64,000 nt of DNA from Metaruminococcus_A sp050943475 (GTDB taxonomy: Bacteria; Bacillota; Clostridia; Oscillospirales; Ruminococcaceae), in the NCBI GenBank assembly GCA_050943475.1, contig JBMNPF010000004.1:1-64000 (forward strand). The letters are read 5' to 3'. Positions 15,666-23,576 of the stretch are shown here, in pieces. Every line of letters starts with the position of its first letter. The stretch's first letter is position 1. Both the position numbers and the translations under genes were made by a program. Below the pieces are notes generated by a model, which made no database searches, was not told the DNA's origin, and saw only the letters and a program-made list of their open reading frames with translations.

Positions 15666-15932
15666 ATGACAGTATATGAGCTGATCGGGCATAATCTCAA
15701 AGAATTAAGAACAAACCTCGGCTATACACAGGAAAGGCTCGCAAACGAGTTGAACACCAGTGCTTCTCATCTTCGGTCGCTAGAGAAAGGCCGTGGGAAC
15801 CCAACCGTTAAAACACTGGAATGTCTTGCCGATACGCTGGGCGTCCCACTCCTTCAATTTTTCAACGAAGAAATTAAGTCGGACGAACAATCCGCGAATA
15901 GCCCCGCCTCCAAGTCGCAGCAATCCACCTGA
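15666..15932 (+). CDS. XRE-family transcriptional regulator
   Basis: 88 residues, starting MTVYELIGHNLKELRTNLGYTQERLANELNTSASHLRSLEKGRGNP, a typical Cro/cI HTH of about 65 residues, with a short Ser/Ala/Gln-rich tail. The ATG at 15666 has GAAGGGG upstream; an ATG at 15630 lacks a ribosome-binding site. Single-domain XRE regulators of this size usually control nearby genes or mobile-element genes; no target is evident. It has its own promoter and a terminator at 16023. Confidence 0.8.
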   Translation: MTVYELIGHNLKELRTNLGYTQERLANELNTSASHLRSLEKGRGNPTVKTLECLADTLGVPLLQFFNEEIKSDEQSANSPASKSQQST

Positions 15933-16022
15933 GCATTTGTCTCCCTTTCTATGTCTTCTTCCACGATTCAGGGTACTTCACACAAGCCAAATCGCACCCT
16001 TTCTTCTACCTTATTCTCGCTC

Positions 16023-16054
16023 AAAAGCCCACGGCTCACTGCGTGGGCTTTTTT
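16023..16054 (+). terminator. intrinsic terminator
   Basis: AAAAGCCCACG (16023-16033) pairs with CGTGGGCTTTT ending in TTTTTT, 90 bases after the XRE stop codon. Confidence 0.8.
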
Positions 16055-16083
16055 CTGCAATACGCCAATTTACAAAAGAAAGA

Positions 16084-16167
16084 GGCCGGGGGATGCCCCG
16101 GCCCAAAAACGGCAGGAGAGCGGAATGGCAATCCTATTGGCGGAACTTCACAAAGCCTAATGGATGA
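16084..16167 (+). other. hairpin and possible tiny ORFs between two XRE genes
   Basis: A perfect GGCCGGGG/CCCCGGCC hairpin (16084-16103) overlaps an ATG at 16093 that opens 24 codons (MPRPKNGRRAEWQSYWRNFTK and so on). A second ATG at 16125 follows AGGAG and encodes MAILLAELHKA (stop at 16160). Either could be a small peptide linked to the flanking XRE regulators; both could be chance. Confidence 0.25.
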
Positions 16168-16310
16168 AATAAAGTTCCTGAGCCTGCCGCTACTCTAATG
16201 ATAATTCCAAAAATTAACCGTGTCAAGGTAATTAATCGACATGGTAAGGTCTGTATTGCATACGCTCAATTCGTTAAACTAACAATATAAATTGGCTCAG
16301 GAGTGATACC

Positions 16311-16541
16311 ATGGAAGATTATTTAAAAGAATATTACCGCAAAATTGGCTTGAACATCACCTACTACCGAAAACGTGCGAACTTAACACAACAACAGTTG
16401 GCAGAACGGCTTGGTGTGGACAACAAAACCATTAGCCGTATGGAAACTGCCGCACAACGCACTACCTTGGATTTTATTTTTAAGATTTCCAGAGAACTCG
16501 ATATCAAGCCAAGCAAATTTTTAGAATTTAAAGACGATTAA
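16311..16541 (+). CDS. XRE-family transcriptional regulator (single domain)
   Basis: 76 residues: EYYRKIGLNITYYRKRANLTQQQLAERLGVDNKTISRMETAAQRTTLDFIFKISRELDIKPSKFL, a complete Cro/cI HTH with almost nothing outside it. CAGGAG lies before the ATG at 16311. A terminator follows 6 bases after the stop codon. Target unknown. Confidence 0.82.
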   Translation: MEDYLKEYYRKIGLNITYYRKRANLTQQQLAERLGVDNKTISRMETAAQRTTLDFIFKISRELDIKPSKFLEFKDD

Positions 16542-16547
16542 GAAAAA

Positions 16548-16576
16548 CCCGCCGGATCTTCCAGCGGGAATTTTTT
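16548..16576 (+). terminator. intrinsic terminator
   Basis: CCCGC (16548-16552) pairs with GCGGG (16564-16568), with an inner GG/CC, followed by AATTTTTT. Confidence 0.75.
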
Positions 16577-16620
16577 CGTTTGTTTCAAAAAAACTGCCGA
16601 CGGCCACTTTCCAAACAATG

Positions 16621-17460
16621 TTAAGCGTCCCTATAAGACTTTTCCCAATCCTGCTCCAAAAAATGTACAACGCCGTCTTGCGTGTTGGGCGCAATTACAC
16701 CATCCGCCTGTGCTTTCAATTCTTCCTGCGCATTTCCGACCGCATAGCTGCGGTCGCACGCTTCCAACAGCGGAAGATCGTTTAAATTATCCCCAAATCC
16801 TACAAGCTCTTCAGCGCCGAGATACCGCTTCAGCCAAAGCGCAGCATGATATTTGGAAGCACGGATGCTGGAAATTTCAAGACACCAAGAGTCTGGGAAA
16901 TAATTGTTGGGATAAAACGCCCATCCAACGCTGTGCCGTTCTAACACATCTTTCACCAGGGCAAGCTGTTCATACGGCCCCATAACACAGAAAGTGATCA
17001 CATCCTGCGGCTCCAAGGTACGAAAATCTGAGATCTGAGTGAAGCGCATGCCATAGCGCTGCTGCCGTACCTTCATAAAATCCTGCATTTCCGGGGAATC
17101 CGCGCACTCGTAAAAAGTCTCAAAGACATCCTCATGCAGACAATGGTAAAAACTGTTCAATCCGTTTTCCCGTAGCAAGGCGGCAACCCCCTCCGCCTCT
17201 TGAGCCGAAAAGCGTTCCTGATGGATGTATTTCCCCTGTGCCGGATCGTAAATCAGCACCCCGTTGAGCATAATGCAGGGCAGCGCAATGGGTACCTCTT
17301 CCATAATTTTAATTGCCGCATCCGGTGTGCGTCCGGAGGCATAAGCAAACGGCAGCCCCCTTTGCAGCATCTGGGTAAGGGAGTCCACTGCATAGGGCGA
17401 TAACCGCGCGTCCGGATCGAGCAGGGTGCCATCCAAATCAGACAGATACAGTGTCTTCAT
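16621..17460 (-). CDS. HAD-superfamily (Cof-type) phosphatase
   Basis: 279 residues. Motif I is YLSDLDGTLL (nucleophile Asp), motif II PFAYASGRT, motif III a late lysine in the SIRASKYHAALWL region, and motif IV LVGFGDNLNDLPLLEACDRSYAVGNA: a HAD-IIB/Cof hydrolase acting on sugar phosphates or nucleotides. The ATG at 17460 follows AAAGGAG; it lies 18 bases downstream of the alpha-galactosidase stop codon, so both are in one operon. A role in dephosphorylating a sugar derived from alpha-galactoside breakdown is inferred from that linkage. Confidence 0.87.
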   Translation of the reverse strand: MKTLYLSDLDGTLLDPDARLSPYAVDSLTQMLQRGLPFAYASGRTPDAAIKIMEEVPIALPCIMLNGVLIYDPAQGKYIHQERFSAQEAEGVAALLRENGLNSFYHCLHEDVFETFYECADSPEMQDFMKVRQQRYGMRFTQISDFRTLEPQDVITFCVMGPYEQLALVKDVLERHSVGWAFYPNNYFPDSWCLEISSIRASKYHAALWLKRYLGAEELVGFGDNLNDLPLLEACDRSYAVGNAQEELKAQADGVIAPNTQDGVVHFLEQDWEKSYRDA

Positions 17461-17478
17461 GTATTCTCCTTTTATCAA

Positions 17479-19521
17479 TCATTCCGCCCCAAAAAACAGG
17501 ATGGCGGCACCGGGTTCCTCAAATTCCACCGTAATGAGTGCAGTGCCATCCGGCAGCGGCTCAACCAGAGCCGGGACGCTTGCCCAGTAGGTTTTATCCG
17601 CCTTACGCCGGGTGATGTATTTGAAGGTATCCCGAACGGTGGAGAAAACCACTACAGCACCCTTTCCGGTTTTGCCCGAGAGCTTTTCGTAACACTCAAA
17701 ACCAGAACCGGTCATACCGGTTTTAATGGCCGATTCTGCCGTAATATCCTCCCGCACCTGTTTGTATTTGCCGAGCAGTTCAGCAAAGCGGTTCGCCCCC
17801 GTCTCTGAAAGGGCGGGCAGATCGCCCCAAATGCCGTTCTGCCCCAGGATAAGTGACGCAATGTTGATGTCCTGCGAACTAATCGGATCATCCGGCAGGT
17901 AATGGGTGAGAAACAGCACCGAGGGAATCCATTTGTCAAAGGTGAGCGGGGTGCGGCAGATCCAGGTGCGCGGCGCACCCGGAGCCACAAAAATATTGGT
18001 CCAGTCATCCTCACAGGGAAGGTTATAGTTTGCATAGTACGGTCCGTTGTTGATGAGGAAATACTTGCCGGAAGAGAGGAAAGAAAGCCCAACACTGCGC
18101 CGCCCCTCGGTAATATCAAAATCGATGATAACCTCCGGGCAGGCCGCACAGACCTTATCCACAATTTTAGACATATATGCACCGAGCTGGAAGGCGTAGG
18201 AATCGGCCCGCTCCTCCGGAGAATTGCCCAAATCGCCGTGATAATGATTCGGCGCATTGCAGCCGTACTGCTCAATGGCGTCCCATTTAAAATAGGTGAC
18301 GCCAAGCTCTTTGGCAAGGGAAATCAGGGTATCTGCAAGCGTCTCCCAATAGGGGCTGACAATGCACATACCGTAGCTCTCCTCGGTCTCCCAAATGGGC
18401 TGCGGCTCCGGTACACTTCCATTCCATTCAATTTTACAGTCCGGATTGTGTTTGTGCGCCTCGCTTGAAACTGCGGCAAGGGTAGGCCCAATCCAGAGGC
18501 CGAGCCGCATGCCGTATTCGTCCAGCTTGGCCTTGACCTTTTTCATCCCATCGGGGAAGCGTTCACGGTTGACGACCCAGTCGCCGGTTTTTTCGTACCA
18601 TCCAGTATCGACAACGAACACTTCAATGCCCATTTTGTGTGCGGTTTCAATCTCTTTGAGCATCCGTGCTTCATTCATATCCGCAAGGTAGGCTTTGCGG
18701 TTCCACCATTTGTTGCGCTCCTGATAGTTCCAGGTGTTGTAAAAAATATATGGCTTCCGGCTTTCCAAATTTGAAGTTGCATAACCAAGCTGGAACGCCC
18801 GGTAATGCGCTGCAAGGCGGTCAATACCACCTTCTGCCGCACCGAACTGAAGCCACAGCCCCTCATAAGGCTGTTCGCCCAACACCGTCCCGGAAGTATA
18901 GCTCCCCTTTTTCGCTGCGAGCGCAATGCTGCGATCCGGTGCAAAGCAGAAATGAACAAAGGCGTCCGGATACTGCGAACCGTGCTCATAAGCGGCGAGA
19001 TAGCTGGTTTTGCCATCCCCTCCTGCGAGCAAGGGCCCCATTACATCAAAGCGGTTTGTAAAAAAGCTCTCCTCCACCGGCACTTCGTTCATACAGAAGC
19101 TGTGGGTGAGCTGGTTAAACTCGGAAAAACGCACTTCGGTCATGGAATCACCCGGTGCGGTGTTCCATTTGAGGTATTCCAAAGCATCGGTGCCATTTGT
19201 CTTGGTCAGACGGTGGACGCTATCACCAGAGAGCAGATACCGGAACCGAATAACCGGGGTCTGCACCGCCGTGCGCAGTACCAACGTCAGGGTAACGCCC
19301 GGCAGAGTACGATAAACTGCTGCAAAGCGGTATTCGGTCACATGATTCAATTTCTGTTCGGCCACAAGCTCTACTGTGGAAAAATCCGGTGTCAGCGGTG
19401 CGCCATCCACTTCAAAAACCGGCCCGGCAAATACAAAGGTTCTGTCATTTGCCGTATAGCGGAGCAGGGCGTCCGCCCCACCGACGTTCAGCGTATAAAA
19501 TGGTGTTTTGATGTTCTGCAT
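17479..19521 (-). CDS. alpha-galactosidase, GH36-like
   Basis: 680 residues. An N-terminal beta-sandwich (about 1-250) is followed by a (beta/alpha)8 barrel (about 255-600) with YNTWNYQERNKWW, IEVFVVDTGWYEKTGDWVVNRERFPDGM and the nucleophile signature YFKWDAIEQYG (Asp414); the acid/base is probably an Asp in VIIDFDITEGRRSVG (467 or 469). A C-terminal beta domain ends the protein. These are GH36/clan-D features. It has no signal peptide, so it is cytoplasmic and acts on imported alpha-galactosides such as melibiose or raffinose breakdown products. AAAGGAG precedes the ATG at 19521. No transporter is linked. Confidence 0.85.
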   Translation of the reverse strand: MQNIKTPFYTLNVGGADALLRYTANDRTFVFAGPVFEVDGAPLTPDFSTVELVAEQKLNHVTEYRFAAVYRTLPGVTLTLVLRTAVQTPVIRFRYLLSGDSVHRLTKTNGTDALEYLKWNTAPGDSMTEVRFSEFNQLTHSFCMNEVPVEESFFTNRFDVMGPLLAGGDGKTSYLAAYEHGSQYPDAFVHFCFAPDRSIALAAKKGSYTSGTVLGEQPYEGLWLQFGAAEGGIDRLAAHYRAFQLGYATSNLESRKPYIFYNTWNYQERNKWWNRKAYLADMNEARMLKEIETAHKMGIEVFVVDTGWYEKTGDWVVNRERFPDGMKKVKAKLDEYGMRLGLWIGPTLAAVSSEAHKHNPDCKIEWNGSVPEPQPIWETEESYGMCIVSPYWETLADTLISLAKELGVTYFKWDAIEQYGCNAPNHYHGDLGNSPEERADSYAFQLGAYMSKIVDKVCAACPEVIIDFDITEGRRSVGLSFLSSGKYFLINNGPYYANYNLPCEDDWTNIFVAPGAPRTWICRTPLTFDKWIPSVLFLTHYLPDDPISSQDINIASLILGQNGIWGDLPALSETGANRFAELLGKYKQVREDITAESAIKTGMTGSGFECYEKLSGKTGKGAVVVFSTVRDTFKYITRRKADKTYWASVPALVEPLPDGTALITVEFEEPGAAILFFGAE

Positions 19522-19828
19522 AGTTGATGCTCCTTTATTGGTATTTATGAATAGTGGGAAAGCCCGTCGATTCTTTCAAGCTCTGCGAGAGGGCAAATCG
19601 AAGGCCGTCAATCCACCGGAACACATAAGAGATACTGGGCAGTCCAAACATTGAAAACGGGTTATACCTGGGAATAAAATATCCAAAGCGATAAAAGACA
19701 GTCCAAAGCCGTCAACGATAGAAAGGCTTAACAGCCGCAAACGCCGGAGGTGGAAAACACCGCAGTTAACCGAGGCCCAAAAACGTCAAGGCCAATTTCA
19801 ACGGCCGAATACGCCAAACCGTTCTCTA
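19522..19828. other. intergenic, nothing recognised
   Basis: Between two leftward genes. Loosely similar AAAGCCGTCAA-like stretches recur near 19560, 19592 and 19695, without clear structure. It probably holds the promoter of the alpha-galactosidase operon. Confidence 0.3.
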
Positions 19829-20506
19829 TCAGCCCAAATTCGGAATTTGCCAGTTCACCGGCTCCTCGCCAGCTGACCGCAGCAGTTCGTTGGCCTTTTT
19901 AAAATGGCCGCAGCCGAAAAATCCGCGCGCCGCCGAGAGCGGGCTTGGATGCGGCGCCGTCAAAATAAAATGCTGCGGGTTGGTAATCAGCGCGGTTTTT
20001 GCCCGTGCGTTCGCCCCCCAAAGCAGGAAAACAATCGGCTTTTCCCGCTCATTGAGCAGCTCAATGACCCGGTCGGTAAAAATCTCCCAACCACAGCCGC
20101 GGTGGGAGTTTGCCTGCCCGGCGCGCACCGTCAACACCGTATTGAGCAGCAATACCCCCTGCTCCGCCCACGGTAGCAGGCAACCGTTGTCTGGAACAAA
20201 ACACCCCAGCTCGCTCTGCAGTTCCTGGTAAATATTCATAAGCGACGGCGGCGGTTCCACCCCCGGCTGTACCGAAAAGGAGAGGCCATGCGCCTGCCCC
20301 GGCCCGTGGTAGGGATCCTGCCCCAGAATAACTACCCTGACTTCATTGTACGGGGTCACCTGCATCGCTTTAAAGATGCTGTACATGTCAGGATAAATCC
20401 GTCTTGAACCATATTCCCGCTTTAAAAATGTATGGAGCTTTTTATAATAGGTTTTTTCAAATTCACCCTTCAGAATTTCATCCCAGTCGTTGCCAAACTG
20501 AACCAT
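19829..20506 (-). CDS. ung: uracil-DNA glycosylase, family 1
   Basis: 225 residues, the usual length. It carries the water-activating motif VVILGQDPYHGPGQAHGLSFSV, LPWAEQGVLLLNTVLTVRAGQANSH, and the leucine/histidine loop HPSPLSAARGFFGCGHF. It removes uracil from DNA to start base-excision repair. GGAGG lies 8 bases before the ATG at 20506. Monocistronic. Confidence 0.96.
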   Translation of the reverse strand: MVQFGNDWDEILKGEFEKTYYKKLHTFLKREYGSRRIYPDMYSIFKAMQVTPYNEVRVVILGQDPYHGPGQAHGLSFSVQPGVEPPPSLMNIYQELQSELGCFVPDNGCLLPWAEQGVLLLNTVLTVRAGQANSHRGCGWEIFTDRVIELLNEREKPIVFLLWGANARAKTALITNPQHFILTAPHPSPLSAARGFFGCGHFKKANELLRSAGEEPVNWQIPNLG

Positions 20507-20615
20507 TCGGCCATCCTCCTTGAAACTGATGCTACAATTTTACCATTCACCCTTACAACATGCAAGGCTTTGCGGCGCAAAATCCGGGAAAGCGGTAGGT
20601 TTGGCGCATAACACC

Positions 20616-20644
20616 TTGTTTTGTGTCAAATCAAGGCTTATAAT
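20616..20644 (+). promoter_or_regulatory. sigma-A promoter
   Basis: TTGTTT (20616-20621), 17-base spacer, TATAAT (20639-20644). It leaves a leader of about 170 bases before the isomerase start at 20821. Confidence 0.65.
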
Positions 20645-20820
20645 GGAAACAACAGCCGTTGGGGGTACGACACGCGTTCTATTGTTTAATTTCTCCCGGT
20701 GATGTGGTCTCTGCCTCATCTGCTGCATGTCCAGGTTGTGTCTGGCAGTCAAGCCTGCCGCCCGCGGAACAGCGGTTGGACTTCGCCTTTCTACAAACCC
20801 GTTCTGAAAGGAGCCTTTCT

Positions 20821-21657
20821 ATGAAACTTGGCATTTCCTACTTCCCCAAACACGCTACCCCGGAGGAATGGGGCGCTTTTTTTGAACAGCTCGGCTGTAC
20901 AGCTGCGGTTTGTCCGATTAAAGGGGATGCAGACAGCGGCACCATTTCTGCCTACCGGGAAGCTGCCGCACGCCACGGCATCACCATTGCAGAGGTTGGA
21001 GTCTGGAACAGCCCTATATCGGATGATCCATCTGCACGCGCTGAGGCACTTGCCTATGCCAAACGCCAGCTCCGCCTCGCCGATCAAATCGGTGCCAACT
21101 GCTGTGTCAATGTTTCCGGCTCCACCGGGCCAAACTGGTGCTTCGGCTGCAAAAAAGATCGCACGCCGGAGGGCTACCGCCGTATTGTTGAATCCATACA
21201 GGAGATCATCGACGACGTGCAGCCTCAAAACACCTACTACACCATCGAGTGCATGCCCATTGTGCCGCCCACCTCGCCGGACGAATATTTACAGCTTCTC
21301 AGAGATGTGAATCGTGAACGGTTTTCCGTGCATTTGGATCCCTTTAACATGATATTTACGCCAGACCGTTATTTTTGGAATGTCGAATTCCTGCATGAAT
21401 GCTTTGAAAAGCTTGGCCCGCAGATCAAAAGCATCCATGCAAAGGACGTCCTGCTGACCCCGGAACTAACCTACTGTGTCCGGGAGGCTTTTATTGGTAA
21501 AGGCGGAGTGGATTACACCGCCTTTCTCAACGAAATTGCGAAACTTCCGCCGGAAACTCCGCTTATTATCGAACACCGGGATACGCTGGAAGAATACCAG
21601 GAGGAACTGGCGTACATCCGCGCACTGGCAGAACGGCTTGGCATCAAGATTTGCTAG
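20821..21657 (+). CDS. sugar phosphate isomerase/epimerase-like TIM-barrel protein
   Basis: 278 residues, starting MKLGISYFPKHATPEEW after AAAGGAG. Barrel strands and probable metal ligands are seen in GITIAEVGVWNSP, NCCVNVSGSTG, YYTIECMPIVPP, SVHLDPFNMIF, IKSIHAKDVLL and PLIIEHRDTLEEY. The layout resembles xylose-isomerase-like epimerases and inosose-type enzymes; the substrate is unknown. The segment FGCKKDRTP is a family-specific insertion. An open frame extends upstream to 20659 but lacks a ribosome-binding site and overlaps the leader. Confidence 0.82.
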   Translation: MKLGISYFPKHATPEEWGAFFEQLGCTAAVCPIKGDADSGTISAYREAAARHGITIAEVGVWNSPISDDPSARAEALAYAKRQLRLADQIGANCCVNVSGSTGPNWCFGCKKDRTPEGYRRIVESIQEIIDDVQPQNTYYTIECMPIVPPTSPDEYLQLLRDVNRERFSVHLDPFNMIFTPDRYFWNVEFLHECFEKLGPQIKSIHAKDVLLTPELTYCVREAFIGKGGVDYTAFLNEIAKLPPETPLIIEHRDTLEEYQEELAYIRALAERLGIKIC

Positions 21658-21836
21658 CACCGTTTTCTCTCCGTTTATACTGAACACTGGCTGCAAACAA
21701 ACAGCAATGACACGCTGAAGCAGAACGGTGACACTATGTAGCCTCCCGTAAATACGGAAATGTCATGTAACTGCTGTATACGCTTTTCCAGCGAAGCGAG
21801 CCAAATGCACTACATCCTTTTCAGGGAGGAATTTTT

Positions 21837-22099
21837 GTGCAGATCGACTTCGAACAGCTTGATGAAATCATTATTCCACAGTTGACCTGCATGCACATCA
21901 AACCAGCAGCGAAATGATCTACATTTTAAGCGGCAGCGGAACCGCCCTATATGATGGTGTTACAGAGGCAATGCAGCCCGGTTGCTGCCATTACTGCCCC
22001 AAAGGGCATACCCACAGCTTGATGAACACCGGAAGCGAACCGCTTTTCTTTTTGCTGTTGTATCAGAACAGGAATAGCCTAACGTTCGAAAGGAGTCGT
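21837..22099 (+). pseudogene. cupin-domain gene, decayed by an internal deletion and frameshift
   Basis: A GTG at 21837 after AGGGAGGA opens QIDFEQLDEIIIP, a familiar start of small cupins, then stops at 21917. In another frame the text resumes as HAHQTSSEMIYILSGSGTALYDG and continues MQPGCCHYCPKGHTHSLMN, the metal-binding cupin core. About 20-25 residues that normally lie between the two parts are missing. The downstream part runs without a stop into the NUDIX gene. The stop and an ATG overlap as ATGA at 21914-21917, which might still allow some translation of the second half. Confidence 0.6.
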
Positions 22100-22624
22100 A
22101 TGGAATACCTCGATTTATATGACCACGAGCGCCATCCGCTCGGGCGGGCCATTCCGCGCGGAGAACCTTTTGCAGAGGGTGAGTACCACATCGTCACTGC
22201 CGTATGGACGGTGAACAGCCGGGGGCGTATCCTGCTTACGCTGCGTGCTCCTTCCAAGCGCTATTACCCCAACCTGTGGGAAAACACCGGAGGCGCGGTA
22301 CAATCGGGTGAAACCAGCCGGAGCGCCGCCATCCGTGAGCTGTTTGAGGAAACCGGCATCCGGGCGGAACAGGACGAACTTATTCTCATAAAAACCACCA
22401 AAGAAGCCAATTATTTTGCAGACACCTACCTGCTGTGCAAGGATCCACCGCCAAGCGGCGTTGTGCTCCAACCCAGCGAAACAGTGGACGCCAAATGGGT
22501 CACATTGGACGAACTTGACGCCATGCTTGCCGCCGGGCAAATTGTTCCGCCCGCAGCCAGTCAGCTTGCACCGGTACGGGACAAGCTGGAGGCGCTTGTC
22601 TTCTCATGTGTGTCAAAAGGATAA
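22100..22624 (+). CDS. NUDIX hydrolase
   Basis: 174 residues from the ATG at 22100 (AAAGGAG upstream): MEYLDLYDHERHPLGRAIPRG then a perfect NUDIX box GX5EX7REUXEEXGU in GGAVQSGETSRSAAIRELFEETGI. The N-terminal DLYDHERHPLGR is typical of IPP-isomerase-like NUDIX proteins that sanitise nucleotides or act on diphosphates; the substrate is unknown. The frame is open upstream through the decayed cupin, but the internal ribosome-binding site argues for a separate protein. Followed by a strong terminator. Confidence 0.85.
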   Translation: MEYLDLYDHERHPLGRAIPRGEPFAEGEYHIVTAVWTVNSRGRILLTLRAPSKRYYPNLWENTGGAVQSGETSRSAAIRELFEETGIRAEQDELILIKTTKEANYFADTYLLCKDPPPSGVVLQPSETVDAKWVTLDELDAMLAAGQIVPPAASQLAPVRDKLEALVFSCVSKG

Positions 22625-22642
22625 ATTCAGCATAGAAAGTAG

Positions 22643-22683
22643 GCTGCGGCAGTGTAAAAGAGTGACTGCCGCAGCTTATTTTT
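22643..22683 (+). terminator. intrinsic terminator of the NUDIX gene
   Basis: A perfect 10-bp stem GCTGCGGCAG/CTGCCGCAGC (22643-22652, 22666-22675) then TTATTTTT. Confidence 0.85.
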
Positions 22684-22892
22684 CTCGGTTTCATATTCCG
22701 AAATGCTTCAAGCACCGCTCTACATCGGCGTTAGATAACCTTTTTGCCAATTCCTTGCACCAGCTTCATCCGGTCAATGCAGGCTCAAAGCTTGCTCCCC
22801 AGTTTTCGCAAGAGTTTATCTGTTTGCCAAACCTTGTCAAACCGCACAAATTGATTTTATACTTTTTTGGTATATTTACATGCTCTTCTCTC

Positions 22893-22921
22893 TTGTTTCC
22901 GGCGATTTGTTGTGGTATAAT
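22893..22921 (+). promoter_or_regulatory. sigma-A promoter of the H-cluster maturation leader/operon
   Basis: TTGTTT (22893-22898), 17-base spacer, TATAAT (22916-22921). The next genes on this strand are the hydrogenase maturation genes, 400 bases downstream. Confidence 0.65.
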
Positions 22922-22928
22922 AACTTCA

Positions 22929-23292
22929 CGGACTAGGCGGAAATCGAAGATTTCCGAGTCCTGAGAGAACATTGTATCACTTACGCAAAACGGAAACCGT
23001 TTTGCATGTAAGGTGCAGGCCTGCGGCCTGTATGTGATATAATCATGGCAAATCAACCGGTATTCCGAGAACAAAAGTGTCTCAGGTATTTTTCGGAAGC
23101 TGATTGGAATCAAAACGGCGGGAACGGCGGCCTTTTCTGCTCTTCCGGCCTATCGTCTATGCAAAATCCTGACAGCCGGGAGTTTCTCCGGGCGGGAGGG
23201 TGACGGCAGCGCAGGAAAAAGGGGGATTTCTCCCTCCCTGCACACCCGAACACTTCAGCCGCCCGCGGAGAACTTTCCGCGGGCGGCTTTTT
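22929..23292 (+). ncRNA. structured leader RNA ending in an intrinsic terminator
   Basis: The predicted 5' leader starts with a hairpin (GGACT...AGTCC enclosing GGAAATC-gaa-GATTTCC, 22930-22962). A three-way-junction-like element follows (22975-23039): closing helix TATCAC/GTGATA, arm GCAAAACGG-aaa-CCGTTTTGC, arm CAGGC-ctgcg-GCCTG. Further GC-rich stems follow. It ends with a perfect 13-bp terminator stem (23257-23269 with 23276-23288) and TTTTT at 23288-23292, only about 30 bases before the first hydrogenase maturation gene. This is the layout of a riboswitch or attenuator. No known riboswitch class was recognised; it could also be a stand-alone RNA. Confidence 0.5.
23257..23292 (+). terminator. 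terminator/attenuator upstream of the hyd maturation operon
   Basis: Perfect 13-bp GC-rich stem with a 6-base loop, then TTTTT. It sits between the promoter at 22893 and the operon, so it must be read through, or bypassed by another promoter, for the operon to be expressed. Confidence 0.85.
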
Positions 23293-23321
23293 GCGCGACG
23301 CCAAAGGAGATGAATGCAAAC

Positions 23322-23576
23322 ATGGAAAAACGGCTCGGCGTTGTCGCCATTATTCTTGAAAACCGGGACTATGCCGAACAGGTCAACGACATTCTGCATG
23401 TCTATCATCCGCTCATTGTAGGGCGGATGGGCATCCCATACAAGGAGCGGGGCGTCGCGGTCATTTCCCTCATTGTCGATGCAACCGGCGACGAGGTCAG
23501 TGCCCTCACCGGCAAGCTGGGCAGAATTGAGGGAGTCACGGTCAAATCCGCACTTGCAAAGGGGAATGCGCCTTGA
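23322..23576 (+). CDS. TM1266-family iron-only hydrogenase system putative regulator
   Basis: 84 residues: MEKRLGVVAIILENRDYAEQVNDILHVYHPLIVGRMGIPYKERGVAVISLIVDATGDEVSALTGKLGRI. This is the small ACT-like fold of the TM1266 family, consistently encoded beside HydE/F/G and annotated as a putative regulator of the [FeFe]-hydrogenase system. The ATG at 23322 is preferred; the ATG at 23310 abuts the AAAGGAG. Its stop codon overlaps the TTG start of hydE. A role in sensing a maturation intermediate is only a guess from its fold and position. Confidence 0.88.
   Translation: MEKRLGVVAIILENRDYAEQVNDILHVYHPLIVGRMGIPYKERGVAVISLIVDATGDEVSALTGKLGRIEGVTVKSALAKGNAP

Noticed and set aside
22909..22930. Possible Rex box over the hyd maturation promoter
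   Set aside because: TTGTG and TTCAC half-sites are present, but the spacing is 4 bases too long and the second half ends in GG instead of AA.
23045..23203. 52-codon plus-strand frame in the hyd leader (MANQPVFREQ...)
   Set aside because: No ribosome-binding site; the ATG follows directly on a TATAAT-like string and the region is better explained as structured RNA.
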